Origin: Owenia fusiformis
Taxonomy: Eukaryota > Annelida > Polychaeta > Sabellida > Oweniidae
DNA length: 60,000 bases
Direction: 5' to 3'
NCBI GenBank assembly: GCA_903813345.2
Contig: CAIIXF020000003.1
Span: 16,322,931-16,382,930, forward strand
Below the pieces are notes generated by a model. It had not been told where the DNA came from. It was given only the letters and a program-made list of their open reading frames with translations, and searched no databases. Positions 24,851 to 38,900 of this stretch are shown in pieces (position 1 is the stretch's first letter; each line of letters opens with the position of its first letter). Both the position numbers and the translations under genes were made by a program.

Positions 24851-26355
24851 CAAATCAGTGGCGTAGGAACAATGTACGCCAAAACGCCAGTGCGTAGTGT
24901 TGAAAAGTGAAAATAAAAAAGGCTTATTAATTTTACTAAGTTCTTCAGTGATATTTTCTCATTGTGCATAAGTTTATCTCGAGCACACTAGCCTAAAAAA
25001 TGTTTTTGAATACCATAGGCCTATATTATGCTCGATGTCTCAATAGTACTCTTTTGCAAGGTTTTTGTTCCTCTGTTATTTTTCTAATCGTGGCACAGAT
25101 AAATGACACTTTTTGAGAAATTAAATTCATATAATATTGAATTAGTTTTAAAATATTGAAAGTTGCCTTGTTTCTAATACTGCAGAAAATGCAAAGTAAT
25201 CATTATTGCTCTGCTTGGTAAGTAGTCTTTGAACAGATTGAATTCCCAGACCAACATGCTTTATTTCAAAAAATCAAGACACTATTGACTAATACTATCT
25301 TATGAATTTTAAAAGTAAACTACAATTTCTCAAAATATTCGTGAATCGCGTTCTCTTATACGAGTTTGAGAGAAGAACGTTTTTTTTCTACCTGATGACA
25401 TCGATGACTGCCTTTGCATTTTTGTGCATGTTCCGTAATGCTTGGACAATATTTATCTATTTTCTTACTTATTGTAATAGATATTACTTCTTACTTCATT
25501 CTATGAATGTTAAAGACAAAAACAACTTGAAATTGTTGATTATTCAATTTCGCATTCCATTGAATTCAATGACTTTTTGGCGATAAATCCTATCCTTGAA
25601 AGTACATAAAGTACAACTTCAGCTTTTTTGGAGGGGGCGTTATTTTGTCTTGCGATCTAGTGTTATAAAAAGGTTGCAGACATTTAGGTTAATTGTATAA
25701 TTGATCACGAATATGTTTCTTTAAATCGATTGATCATACTAGTTTCTCTAATCTGTTTTGTCGTATTGCAATAATATATATCTAAATTCAACTATTCAAA
25801 AATGGTTAAAATCTCTCAATGTTCAGGGGCGTAGCCAGCTTTCTATCAGGGGGTTGCGATCGCCAAAACAATTTCGGTTTTCAGTCAGGAGGATTGCGAT
25901 TGTGGCACTAACAAGCCAAAAATAAGATTTATTTGAATTTTACAAAAATTGATGCAACTTCCTTCAAAATTGAGCTAGAAGCTTCAAATAAAAGCTCCTT
26001 TCTTCTTCTTTCTCATGGTTTTATTTTTATTGGTTATGGGGGATGCATCAATCGCACCTCCCCCCTGGCTACGCCTATGATGTTATCTGGAAAGACGTCT
26101 AGATATCGTTCAAAAAAACAACATTTAAGAAAAGTGAGAATGAGTTGTGTCAAGATTTAAAAGATCGACTTTCCATGGTGATTTTATATTATGAAAACAT
26201 TCAAACATTTTAAGCACATTATATTAGCCTAAGGTATTGCCATAGAATGACGTTTTACGAGCATAAAATAGGCGTTTTGATATAGAAGATTAGACGCAAT
26301 ATGTTTCATTTTTTGGCGTAGTGTTGAATTTAAACCTTCCTACGCCCCTGCAAAT
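24851..26355. mobile_element. TIR element, 1,495 bp, 5-bp TSD, hosting a second one
   Basis: Element 24856-26350 with ends CAGTGGCGTAGGAA and TTCCTACGCCCCTG (inverted, one mismatch), flanked by CAAAT on both sides (24851-24855, 26351-26355). Next to each end the phrase GGCGTAGTGTTGAA or GTGCGTAGTGTTGAA recurs. No transposase frame is visible, so it is nonautonomous. It contains the smaller element at 25824-26079. Confidence 0.8.
25819..26084. mobile_element. Nested MITE, 256 bp, TIR GGCGTAGCCAG, 5-bp TSD
   Basis: Element 25824-26079 begins CAGGGGCGTAGCCAG and ends CTGGCTACGCCTATG. ATGTT flanks it on both sides (25819-25823, 26080-26084). Its termini resemble those of the enclosing element (GGCGTAG), suggesting the same superfamily. 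Confidence 0.82.
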
Positions 26356-27439
26356 ATATAGCATAATACAATATGATACTATAAAATTGTATAACATAAT
26401 ATGGTATGTGGTAATGAAATATTTTACATTAAGACAGCAAGTGTAAAAGTGTAAAAAGTTGTAAAAAAGAAGATAAATGGAAGATTATTTTTTAATTTGA
26501 AATAAAAATATAAACAATTACAAGTACATATATTCAGAATATATATGTTTATATGAGATGTCAATTTGCCAATTAAAAATCAATTCAATTAAACACGAAA
26601 TACCTTCCCCCTCTTTTATTTTACCAATTAATTTTACTCTGCACATGTAGATACACTATCCTCAATAAGTTTGGAAGACCCCCTTTTTGAATCACTTATC
26701 AAAGCCTGTTTATGTTTGATGATTTTAAAAATTCATTTGCCATTATTTTAAAAGGAATGTTATAAAAACCCATCAACCTTCGACCTGCACCTTCGACCTG
26801 CACCTTCGACCTTCACCTTCGACTTACAGGGTGTTCAAAAAGCGGGGCAAAAAGAAAGTTATAAAAACCCTTCGACCTGCACCTTTGACTTATTGATGTT
26901 TTATACTCAGTCATGCATGCAGTTAGTAAACGATCCAAGGAGAAATGAAAACAGTTCTTGAATTCGAGCAAATGATTTCCATCGATCGTTTCTTGGCCTC
27001 CTCCGTTGAAGAGTATAAAGAATTGCACAAGGGCAATGGGGGGGATCTGCGCCAGTCTATTTTTGTTCTGTTTTTTTTTGCGCATGCATATTAAATCCAG
27101 TAATTTGATTTGTTTAAATTATTAAACGCATGCATGTGCCGTCCATAACTGAAATACAGATATAATTTGGGGTTTGTAGAAAAAAACTGGGTACCAGGTA
27201 CCGGGTAGTAAATCCACTATGCTGGGTTCAAACTTGGTACCCGGTCGAAAAAACCGGGTACCCAAAAAACGAAAAATATGAATATATAACATAATTAGAT
27301 CATTAAAAAACGTGTAAGATTTGTTTTGAATTTACAAATATGTATGTAACTTCCTTCAAAATTGAGCTATAAGCTTCAAATAAAAAGCATTGTAAGGCTC
27401 TTTTCTTCCTCTATCATCATGGTCATTTTTTAGCCAACA

Positions 27440-27700
27440 CTGTGGCGGGGGGGGGGGGTACTGGTCACATATTTTTACAGGGGGGTGCCGGTGAGACTCA
27501 AAATACCTACCCAATTAATTTTTAAAAAACATGACCCACTTCCGGCGATTTTTTCAAAAACAGTACCCATACAGTTTTAGGATTTTTCAGAGTAGACCCA
27601 GTTCTAGGGATTTTTCATCAAAATGGGACTCATATCAAGTGTTTTTTCTTCAAAATGGGACCCACATCTAGGGATTTTCCGGTGAAAAACTTTTAGCGGT
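27440..27700 (+). repeat. Degenerate repeat with CAAAATGGGACCC motifs and G tracts
   Basis: Recurrent AGGGATTTTTC / CAAAATGGGACCCAC phrases spaced 40-50 bp, next to a run of G at 27444-27460. It is probably a decayed dispersed repeat and has no coding frame. Confidence 0.5.
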
Positions 27701-27839
27701 ACGTCCCCATACATTATAGCCAATATGTGGTAAATCCTGGCTGCGGGCCTGCTAGTCACGTCGGAGACATGGACTTGAGTGAATGTTTAACGTATTTCCT
27801 AATAGGCCTACTTATATACGTGTTTACAATTATATGACT

Positions 27840-28917
27840 TATATGCAGGGCTGACAACTTGGGACCAACCATCTAACATGAGTGACTTCCAAATGTTGAA
27901 CACCTTCCTTCAAACTTTGGACAGCTTCAGTGAACACCTGGCAGATTTTGGACACCTAGATTTTTTCCATTTTTTTGCTCGCTGTTCAAATCCGTCAACG
28001 GGGGGGGGGGGGGGGCATTTTCGAAACAAATGCGTGATATATACACATATTTGTACCAAATGCGTGACATAAACGGCAATCGCGTGCAAAGACCGAACGG
28101 AATGCGTTCGCTTTTCTTCGCCATTCGGTTTTTTACCGTGTCGGCATTTCACAAAAAAAGATTTTTAAAAATATCAACAAAATGCGTGATTTGCGTGATA
28201 TTTGATCCTACACGCTAAATTGATGCGTGATTTCTATTGTTCCAGCAAATGCGTGACAGGCACGGATAGTGGGAAGTCCTCCATCTAGGAGCCATATATA
28301 CAGCAGGTAATGTTAGTAAAAATTAAAAAAATATGAAAAATATGGTCACCTGTCCTCTAGATTCAATTTTTGAATGAATCCTAGCATAATGTACAGATTA
28401 TTTGATATCATGCTATTCTTGAATCATTTATACGCAAAAATAACTGGGTCGCTCACCTCTTATGCCTATATGTGTTCTAATCATCAATTCTCGTGAGCAA
28501 AATTTCTCCATGCCATTGAAAGGTCCGCTCAGAAATTGACGTCAATGACGTACTTCCGGTTGTGAAACACTGGACGAAATGGTTGGTAGATTTCAAGCTA
28601 TTTGATTGGTCGAAATAGCTGCGTGATTTGCTTTATTCTCACGAGATTAAATTTTTATTTTGAACAACCATTATGATTTGGTCCATTATCTGACCAATAA
28701 AGCAGATTTGGAGGTATGAATATTTTTTTTATTTTTCTGTTTAGTGTTTTCTACAGGCCCTATGTGTCTCAGGATATTTGTTTAACGAAAACTAGACAAA
28801 TAATTTATTTTAAAAATACATATTTTTTATTTTGGATGGAAGATGCGTAACCTGAGAAATATAATATAAGTAATATATGGAGGACTTCCCATAACCATGG
28901 TGACAGGGCAGTATATG
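27840..28917. mobile_element. GCGTGAC-family element, with nested MITE
   Basis: Related to the insert in the GHDC exon. The left end is CAGGGCTGACAACTTGGGAC at 27846, and the right end, TGACAGGGCAG, is at 28911 after the nested MITE. TATATG flanks it at 27840-27845 and 28912-28917. The body has repeated AAATGCGTGA motifs and a poly-G run near 28002. No protein is encoded. Confidence 0.65.
28270..28891. mobile_element. MITE, 622 bp, TIR TGGGAAGTCCTCCAT
   Basis: Perfect 15-bp inverted ends (TGGGAAGTCCTCCAT ... ATGGAGGACTTCCCA). The GCGTGAC element resumes on the far side, showing this one inserted later. The interior has promoter-like words (TGACGTCA-like, ACTTCCGG, ATTGGTCG, GACCAAT) around 28535-28700 but no frame. 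Confidence 0.75.
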
Positions 28918-29454
28918 GAAATCCTTGAATGGAAATATTATATAGTTTCGAAAGAAAATATGACTCTTTCGTGGTCTGAGATCGGCAAAAATAGCTTCTA
29001 TAATATTTTCTTTTTGGACACCCTGTCGGTCGAAGGTGAAGGTCGAAGGTGCAGGTCGAAGGTCGAAGGGTTTTTATAACATTCCGATTTTAAAACTATT
29101 GTATTTAAGGAACAAAAAGAATTAAGAAAACAATGAAAGTTTTGGCTAAAAAAATCATGCAAAAAGTGCTCAGAACTGCATGATTTTGAAAGAATATCTG
29201 GCCAGGGGAAATTTCTGCTCACCTACCTCCCACCCTGACAGGATTTTGATACACTATCTAATGAAACTTCCAGTTGCCAAACTTATAAATGGGAGTGTAT
29301 CAGAAATATATTTTGTGAGTATGCCTTTTCAACATAGCATTGAGATGAACACAAGGAAAAAAACAATGCATACATCTCTAAGTCAAAGAGTGCAAGATGA
29401 AGCTCTCTTTTAAGGAAGCAAAATCTAAGTATTGAAAAGAGTATGTGCTTATTT

Positions 29455-29660
29455 ATATTTGTCCTTGGACTTTTTCTCAAATGGGTGCAAAATTCTGATT
29501 TTCACAATTTAGACCGAATTTGGTCAAAATATGCCTATTTTCTTGATTTTTTTCATTTTCAAGTGTTTTCAAATAGACTTTCAGGTGGGTGCAAACTTAT
29601 TAAGTCAAATCTCGAGTGGGTGCAGCACCCACTTGCTTTAATGCTGGGGAGATCACTGTC
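29455..29660 (+). repeat. Dispersed repeat (GGGTGCAAAATTC family), copy 2
   Basis: Direct copy of 24065-24272, here with TTTCAGGTGGGTGCAAAC and the same GAGATCACTGT end. Confidence 0.8.
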
Positions 29661-29946
29661 CACTTATTGTACATTGTGTATTATCTATAATATAATACTG
29701 ACCTCTAGCTCTGTGTAATCTACAGTAGGCAGCAATACTATCATTTAACTTCCTTGTCCTTACAATACTTGACAGTCAATCATTTAAACAAATACGGTAT
29801 TAACATTAGCATAAGACAATCAAACTCTAAGCTAAACACATCCTTCATAATTGGGTTTCTCTGATGCCACAGATCAGGAAAGAAGTAATATACTTTTGGG
29901 CCAAGGATGAGCTGAACATACTGCATGAAACAATCAATGACACACT

Positions 29947-32900
29947 ATGTTTGACAAAGGAAAGAGGGAATGTGTTTATCTGTTTATGTTTGTGATGTGT
30001 ACCTATGCATCATGTGAGGCATTTGAAACAGGTAAATGTATATGTTTTTGTTTTTTAAGTTTTTATTGGAGACAGAGTGGACAAGAAAATCTTTACATTT
30101 TTTTTTATTTTGCTATAACTTCTTAATCAGTAATCTTATTTGTGGTAAAAAAAACTTGACACATTAGTTTTGGGGTAACTCAATCATGAAGGAATCTTCA
30201 TGAATTTCTATTTTGGATAGAATGTTCAGTGCATGAAACATTGGTGTACTTGCATAGCAACCAACTTAGAGATTTAAAGATATCATAGAGGCATATTCTC
30301 TGACATCAAACCACTCAAAATGTAAGTTAGGAAATTTGTCTTCCTTAAAATTTACCTTATAAGTAAGACAATTCATCATTTTTGATAAAATTACTTTAGA
30401 AAAATGGGTAGATATGACATATCATTGATGTGAAAGCAATCCAGAAATGACTCAAAAAATGTTAAGACAGAAATCCCAATTTCCGAAAATGTTTGTTTTT
30501 TGAACATTTTTGAAGGATTTCATAAAATTATAAATGCAAGGAAAGTACACCACTGTTTTCTCAATTGAACACTCTATCTATACACAAAAAATCACAAAGA
30601 TTCCATCATATTTGAGATATTCCAAAATTAGAGGGTAACATTGTTTTTGAGTCACCCTGTATATGTTAAATTATTCTATGAATTCATTTTTGCTTGTAAT
30701 TTTAAATGAAAACATTAAAATGTCATTTCTGTACTCAGCTCCTATATTAATTTACTTTATAATGAGTTCCAAATTGAATTTTACTTTTATTTATAAAATT
30801 TTAATTTATTTTTCTTGCACCATTTTCCCAATACAATTCTAAAAGGCATTTAATTCAGTTATAATTGTCACATTTTTCACTCAGCTAAACTAATCTTCCT
30901 TGTTTATCTGTAGCTCATTTCCTTATACATTGTTCTGAAGGTCATACTTAAATTCTTTGTGTTGCTTAATTTGAACTGACATAAACAAAGCTCTACTTGG
31001 AAGTTTGTGATCACATGCTGCAAACACTTGCACATGTGACATAAAGCAATGATTATTCAGTCAATGTAACTGAACGTGGTAAATTGTGCTTAATGTGTGT
31101 ATACATGCACACTTTTTCAAATCTTCAATTTCAGAAACAGAGGTTTATAGATGATTGTGTAAAATACACAACATTATGAATTAAAACTTTTTTGTGATAT
31201 CCCTGGATGAAAACAAATACTTTTCATTAAAATCAGAATCTAATCATTTAATTGGTAAAAATTGGCACTATTATGAACCATACTCAGATACACCATCATC
31301 ATTTCAGATTGTCATGGAGGTTTGACTTGGAAGGATTTAACAATTAGTTGTCCCAATGGCAACCTTATTGATATCACTAGCGACGAACACATCTACATGT
31401 ATAAAGGTTATTTACCTACTTCATGCGAACAAGAAATTATGTACTGGAGACCCGAGGTAAGAAATTGCAATGGACAATCAACATGTACCATAACATCATC
31501 ACCAACAGGAGAGTGTTCAAAATGGTGGGGCACCAACAGAAGGAATTATGAGGAAATATGCTACAATTGTAAGATGTTTGACAGGAAGTGCGCAAATGAG
31601 AATCTAACTTTAACATGTCCATATCAATACTTGATAAAGGTAATAGAGGTTGAGGTTGGTACAACAGGGAGCAATGGGGACTGTCACAATTCTAAACCAT
31701 TGTGTAAAGATGGCAGTAATGACCCAGGTTCACTTGATTATGGATATGCTAATACAAGCCCAAAGGACATAAATGGCAGATTTACTGATGTCCAAAATGT
31801 ATGTAACAACAAACAAATATGTACTCTTGAGGTATACCTTTTTCCTGGTGCTATTTGTAAAGAAATTGCTCCATATAACTATGAGAAAGTCACGTATGAA
31901 TGTGAATACAATCCATATACAACAGAAACACTTCCAACAACAAATAACCCAGATTTAACAACAGAATCTCCAACTGAAGTAATCACCAAACTAGGAGTGA
32001 CTACAACAGCTGGAATTACAACAAAATATGCAACAATTCAGGATATTACAACAAAACCACTGAAAACTCAGAAAATCACAACACAACCATGGGTAACCAC
32101 CAAATTAACAACCCAAACAGTTTCAACAAGGTCAGAGACAATTGCTCAAGATGTAACAACATGGCAACCAACAACTCAATATGATGCCACAACTCAAATG
32201 TCAACTAAAGATGTTACAAATCATGAAAACATGACACAGGTAACTCAAGAAATATCACCTGAGGTTGTAACAGCACATGAACTGACTACACAAGATAGCC
32301 CAATTTCAGCTGAAGCTTCAATATTTGCCACAAATGAAGTAACAAATGCAGTACATCCAACAATAGCATCATCAGCGAATGGAACATCTGTTAACTTCAA
32401 CATGGCTCAAAAGACTTCAGTAGCAAGTAAGTTATTCATTGCTATGAAACTTTATCCAAATTGTGATTACATATAGGTCCTTATGAGCCCTTATGTAACT
32501 AGGTAACAGCAATGCCAAGGCGTAGCTTAAAAACCTTAAACTAACACACATAAAAATGGCCGCCATTTTTTGAAATGGCCTCATGTTAGTCAAATTGTCA
32601 TTAGAGTGTAATATGCTTCCAAGTATTTTCATATTTTAATATTAACAAAATCGCTCTACTACCTTTCCAGTTTTATAGTTATACCAAAAGCTTAAAATAA
32701 CACACATAAAAATGGCTTCCTATTAGCTAAATTGTCATAAGACAGTATAATATGCTTCCAAATATTCACATATAAAATCTCAACAAAATCACTCCATTAC
32801 CTTTCAAATTATAGCAAAAAATGTAAAATAATGCATATAAAAATGGCCTTCATTTTTCAAAATGGCCACCTATTAGCCAACATTCCATAAGACTGTGAAA

Positions 32901-35900
32901 TATGCTTCCAAGTATTCATATATAAAATTGCAACAAGATCGCTCCACTCCTTTTTGAATTGATAGCAAAAAAGTGAAATAACATACTAAAGATGCCATTT
33001 TTCAAAATGAAAATGAAAAATGCCCGCCTATAAGCCAAAGTGTCACTTGACAGTGTGTCATGCTTATTACTATTTGATCTTATAAAAACATATCACTTCT
33101 TTTCCAGTTATACCAAAAAAACATAAAGAACACACATAAAAATGGATAGTGTGCCATACCATAATTTTTTTAAAAAATCAGATTTTGAACTAAATCAATA
33201 TCCTGCATAATTTTCTGCATTAAAAAAATGTTAGTTTTATAAGTTGTCACTAAAATACTGTAAAATTGACAATAAAATGGGGGCCAGTTTGAAACCAACA
33301 GCAGTTTTCAAAATCAAATTTCAAGCAGAACTTGTACTCACATATAAGCAAATAAAATATAAACAATATTTGGCCGATGGTATTTGAGGCCGGACAGATG
33401 GACGGATGTACAGACGGATGGACGAACAGACAAGATTATCTTTATCCCCTTGAACTTTGTTCGATGGGATAATAATTCCCTGTTTAGCTGTTTAGCAAAG
33501 AAAACTAACCATATGTTTTTATTGTTGTATATACAAATATTGACCACAAAGTATTTAACAATGAATAATTAATAAAAAAAACTGCAACTCCAAGGAGAAG
33601 AAATCTCAATTTAAGCATTTGGGTGGCCATTTTTGTATTTCAAAGGTACAAATCATAAAGACAATACACTATTTGTGATCATATGTAGGATAATGTAACC
33701 ATACTTTACTTTGGACAGATCTCTAAATCATAGCGAATCCCTTCTTTAGACAGTCAAATCAGAAAAACAATACCATTATTGTGATCTCCTCTAAAATTCC
33801 TTTGATTTGAGTACACTATAGCAATACTTTAAAGAGATCACAAAACTATCATGAAATCACACATTAGGTGGCCATTTTGAATTTCCAAGCTTTGAATCAG
33901 AAAAATTATACATTATTGGCAACATACTCTTAATAGCCTTTCATTTAAGTATAATGAAGCTATACTTCAGAGAGATCTAAGAATTAACAGAAATTCCTGT
34001 TATTTCGAGCACTCATACTCAATGGGTAATAATACCCATGTCTAATTTAAAATGAAAAACTTAAAATGTCATTGATCTGATTCTCCCTTTAAACATTATA
34101 AAAATATAATTATTGTTTTTATTTTTGAAATGGTTTCAATATATTTAAATAACTAAATTTACATGTAAATATATTATCCATTACAGCATGATTACAAAAG
34201 GTATAAACAACCTAGTAGTGACATCTATATGCAACCTCAACCTTATTTTTCATTGATGCTACATTCATAGTGTTTCTTTAGTATGAATTCTATAATGTCT
34301 TTTAAGATTAATCTTTTGTATGTATGATTTAGAACAAATATCACATTTGAAGTTCTTTTCTCCAGTATGAATTTTATAATGTAAGTTAAGATAAGGCCGC
34401 CGTGCAAATGTTTTGGAACAAACATCACATTTGAAGTTCTTTTCTCCAGTATGAATTCTATAATGTGAGTTAAGATAAGTCTTATGTGCAAATGTTTTAG
34501 AACAAACATCACATTTGAAGTTCTTTTGTCCAGTATGAATTATATAATGTAAGTTAAGATAATTCTGTTGTGCAAATCTTTTGAAACATACATCACATTT
34601 GAAGTTCTTTTCTCCAGTATGAATTCTATGATGTAAGTTGAGAGAAGACCTTTGTACAAATGTTTTAGAACAAACATCACATTTGAAGTTCTTTTCTCCA
34701 GTATGAATTCTATGATGTAATTTTAAAGAAAACTTTCTTGAAAATGTTTTAGAACAAACATCACATTTGAAGTTCTTTTCTCCAGTATGAATTCTATTAT
34801 GTGAGTCAAGAGAATATTTTCTTGAAAATGTTTCTGAACAAACATCACATTTGAAGTTCTTTTCTCCAGTATGAATTCTATAATGTAAGTTAAGAGAAGA
34901 CTTATGAGTATATATTTTCGAACAAATATCACATTTGAAATTTTCTCCAGTATGATTTCTATAATGTGAGTTAAGAGAAGACTTCTGTATAAATGTTTTT
35001 GAACAAACATCACATATGAAGTTCTTTTCTCCAGTATGAATTCTATAATGAAAGTTAAAAGAAGACTTTCTTGGGAATGTTTTAGAACAGACATCACATT
35101 TGTAGTTCTTTTCTCCAGTATGAATCTTATAATGTGAGTTAAGAGAAGACTTTGTTGAGAATGTTTTAGAACAGACATCACATTTGTAGTTCTTTTCTCC
35201 AGTATGACATACATAATGTACATTAAGAGATTGCTTTCTTGTAAATGTTTTGGAACAGACATCACATTTGTAGTTCCTTTCTCCAGTATGAATTCTATAA
35301 TGTAAGTTAAGGGAAGACTTTCCTGAGAATGTTTTAGAACAAGCATCACATTTGAAGTTCTTTTCTCCAGTATGACATACATAATGTGCTTTAAGAGAAT
35401 ACTTTCTTGCAAATGTTTTAGAACAGACATCACATTTGTAGTTCTTTTCTCCAGTGTGGATTTTATAATGTGTCACTAGTGCAGATTTACATTTGCACAC
35501 TCTCTGGCATATATCACAAATATGTTCTCCTTTATGACCCTTTGCTCCTCTCTGAAAACCACTTGTAATACTAGACGTATCATTCTTCAATAAAGAAGCC
35601 CTTTTGGCATTAGTTATCCCATTATCTGCATTATTCATCATACTTTTGGCATTATCCATCATACTTTCAGCATTATTGACTTTCTAGGAATTTCAGATAG
35701 TTCCTGTTGTATCCTTTATTATTATGCTGTATGGTATGAACGTTATTTTCACGTTTATGTCACTCCATAAAATGTTTAATGTCTAATCAAATAAAGACAG
35801 CAGCATTTCATAATACATAGTACATGTACACACACTATTTTTCTGTAAACAGTGTTTTCGTAATTTTCCTGGAATTATTGAATAATATATGTGTAGTCCT

Positions 35901-38900
35901 ACTCCTAGTTTTATTTGAAGCATCTGTGTGGTTTAGTGTCACTCTACTATACCTTGCATTTTGTGTTCATGAGCAACCCATTTGTGTCTTATTAGTAATA
36001 ATTGTTATTCGTTTTTATTTGTCAGTTCCTTATTAATGGTAGGTTTATCGGTTTATCGGTTTATCACAATAAGGTACTAAGGTAATATACTAAACAATGC
36101 AATTAGACAAACAGAATCTTATGCATTTCTAGGTGTTAGCTACCTGTACAGTAGAGTGAACCTATATTAAGTCAATTTGGTGTACAAATAAGTTTAAGGT
36201 TACCATGAGGATAAAATCTTTATATAAATGAACTATTGTTCTGGTTACTTTAGTTACTATTTACTATAAGTATAAGCTTAAGATAAGCTTAAATAGCTAG
36301 GTTATACCATCCCATGGTATAATATATAAAGTCTTATTCGTTTGTTTGGCATTCATTGAATTTGTTGATAGACATTAAAGTATTATTCACATTTATAGTA
36401 GGTAATTACTTTTATTAAGCTTAAGAGTTAATAATTTTCTATTTGCATTTCTGATTGCTGCTTACAAGTTACCTGTCCCAAGTCCAAAATGCACATTATC
36501 ACATTATCCTGGCCAGGATTTCAGATCATTTTTAATTTTCCATTTTGAACCTTCTAGAAATGGTGAATCTGACCCCCTTCATATCTAGCTAAAAGAAGTT
36601 TTACAGCATCATTGCAAGTCCTAAACTCTTGATATCATCAAGTACATCATATTTGTAGCTCCTTTGCTAATGAGATAATTAAAATATAACAGATTCTCCA
36701 ATCAATACTCAAAATATTCAACCTAGTCAAAAGCAACTTACATGTCCATAAAAGTATTCATATTGGAGAAAAGAACTTCAAATGTGATCTTTTCTTAAAA
36801 CATTTGCACAAAATACTTCTCTAAACTTACATTATAGAATTCACACTGGAGAAAAGAACTTCAAATGTGATCTTTTTTTAAAACATTTGCACAAAATACT
36901 TCTCTTAACTTACATTATAGAATTCACACTGGAGAAAAAAACTTCAAATGTGATCTTTTCTTAAAACATTTGCACAAAATACTTCTCTAAACTTACATTA
37001 TAGAATTCACACTGGAGAAAAGAACTTCAAATGTGATCTCTCTTAAAACATTTGCACAAAATACTTCTTTAAACTTACATTATAGAATTCACACTTGAGA
37101 AAATAACTTCAAATGTGATCTTTTCTTAAAACATTTGCACAAAATACTTCTCTTAACTTACATTATAGAATTCACACTGGAGAAAATAACTTCAAATGTG
37201 ATCTTTCTTAAAACATTTGCACAAAATACTTCTCTAAACTTACATTATAGAATTCACACTGGAGAAAAGAACTTCAAATGTGATCTTTTCTTAAAGCATT
37301 TGCACAAAATACTTCTTTAAACCATGTAAACTTACATCATAGAATTCACACTGGAGAAAAGAACTTCAAATGTATTGTTTGTTCTAAAACATTAATAAGA
37401 AAACATACTCTGAACTTTATAAAAAAATGAAACGTGCCAAAAGGATGATTAATTAAAGTTTTTTCAACAACACCTCTTGCTTTTCAGCAATTGTTGTGCC
37501 AACTGTAATAGGAATAGCGGCACTGACCCTCATGTTAATTGTATTGATGTTGTTGATGAGAAAAAGGTGAGCTCCCCAGAAATGGTCTATCTGATAAAAA
37601 ATTTCATTTTTATTTGAAAGAAGAAAACTGAATTTAATATGGAAAAATAATAGCTAAGAAATGTTTTATTCATTCACTTTTCATGATATTCAGATTTAAT
37701 TTACATTTCATGTAATTCAGATTTCACACTGTTTCTTTGAGCATTAGATAATTCATTGAGATTTTTGACACTATTTCTTTGACCATTTGATAATTTATTG
37801 AGTTTTTTGACACCGTTTCTTTGAGCATTAAATAATTTATTGAGATTTTTGACACAGTTTCTTTGAGCATCAGATAATTTATTGAGATTTTTGACACCGT
37901 TTCTTTGAGCTTAGATAATTTATTGAGATTTTAGGTTTCTTTCCTTAAGACCAGGTGCACTTTCCAATGTTCCCTTTTCTATGTTTTTTTTATTCTACAT
38001 GTATTTGGCTGCTATCTGACATTGTCCTTACATATTTACTTTCAATTCAAGGAGGCGGGATACAAAATACAATAAAAGAGACAATGGAGAAACCAATTCC
38101 ACATACAATAATGTGGCTTTCAACAATGAAGGAGATGGCAAAATAGACATTGGTATTGAAGAACACAACACAGAGGTAAATGGCACAGAACATGACACAG
38201 ACACAAATGTTGGACAATTAATAGACAATGATATCTATGATACTGGAACTTCAAAATCAGTAAAGAAAAGTGATCCACGGTTCATTATCAAGCGAGAGGA
38301 CAAAAATGGAGACCCATATACAATTATTGAGAAGCCATCTAAAAGAAGTAAGAAATTAGTAATTGAAAAGCCAGAAAATGGAACCCACACCATCGTACAA
38401 GCTGGTAACAAACCAGGAGTTGCCAATGATACATTGCCGACTGAGGCATATGAACTGACAACATACAACACAAGATCACCTGGGAGGAATTTCAGGACAG
38501 TTCACACAAATGATTCATTAAATGAATATGAATATGATACACCTATTGATGTTGACTCAAAATATATAGTTGAGGATAACAAAGGTGTGATAGAGAATTT
38601 TAAATCAAATGATTCAAACACTCATATAGGGCTTTGTCACAAGCCAAGAATTCTGGAAGAAAAAATTGAACATAAAGGCTTAGACCAATTGGGACTCACA
38701 AATACTAATGTTGACTATGATCAAGCAGTTAGTGCTCAACCTGAGTATGTCTATCAAGAAGTGAAGGAACAAGCACATGACTCACCAAATGTTGGCTATG
38801 ATCAAGCAGTTAGTGCTCAACCTGAGTATGTCTATCAAGAAGTGAAGGAACAAGCACATGACTCACCAAATGTTGATTATGATCAAGCAGTTACTGTTCA

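Larger units (their letters stand above)
26745..29095. mobile_element. Long-TIR element, 2.3 kb, 9-bp TSD, Mutator-like
   Basis: The ends at 26754 (GGAATGTTATAAAAACCC) and 29085 (GGGTTTTTATAACATTCC) are inverted over about 80 bp. The TIRs contain short CTTCGACCTGCAC sub-repeats. The 9-mer ATTTTAAAA flanks it at 26745-26753 and 29087-29095. TIR length and TSD size suggest a Mutator-like element. The interior holds a second element (27846-28911), which itself hosts a third (28270-28891). Confidence 0.78.

Noticed and set aside
27440-28020. G runs as possible quadruplex-based regulatory site
   Set aside because: Simple homopolymer G tracts inside decayed repeats; length is also unreliable in sequencing.
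34723-35433. 236-aa frame overlapping the zinc-finger gene
   Set aside because: It is the zinc-finger repeat read in another frame (KHSQESLLLTYIIEFILEKR pattern).
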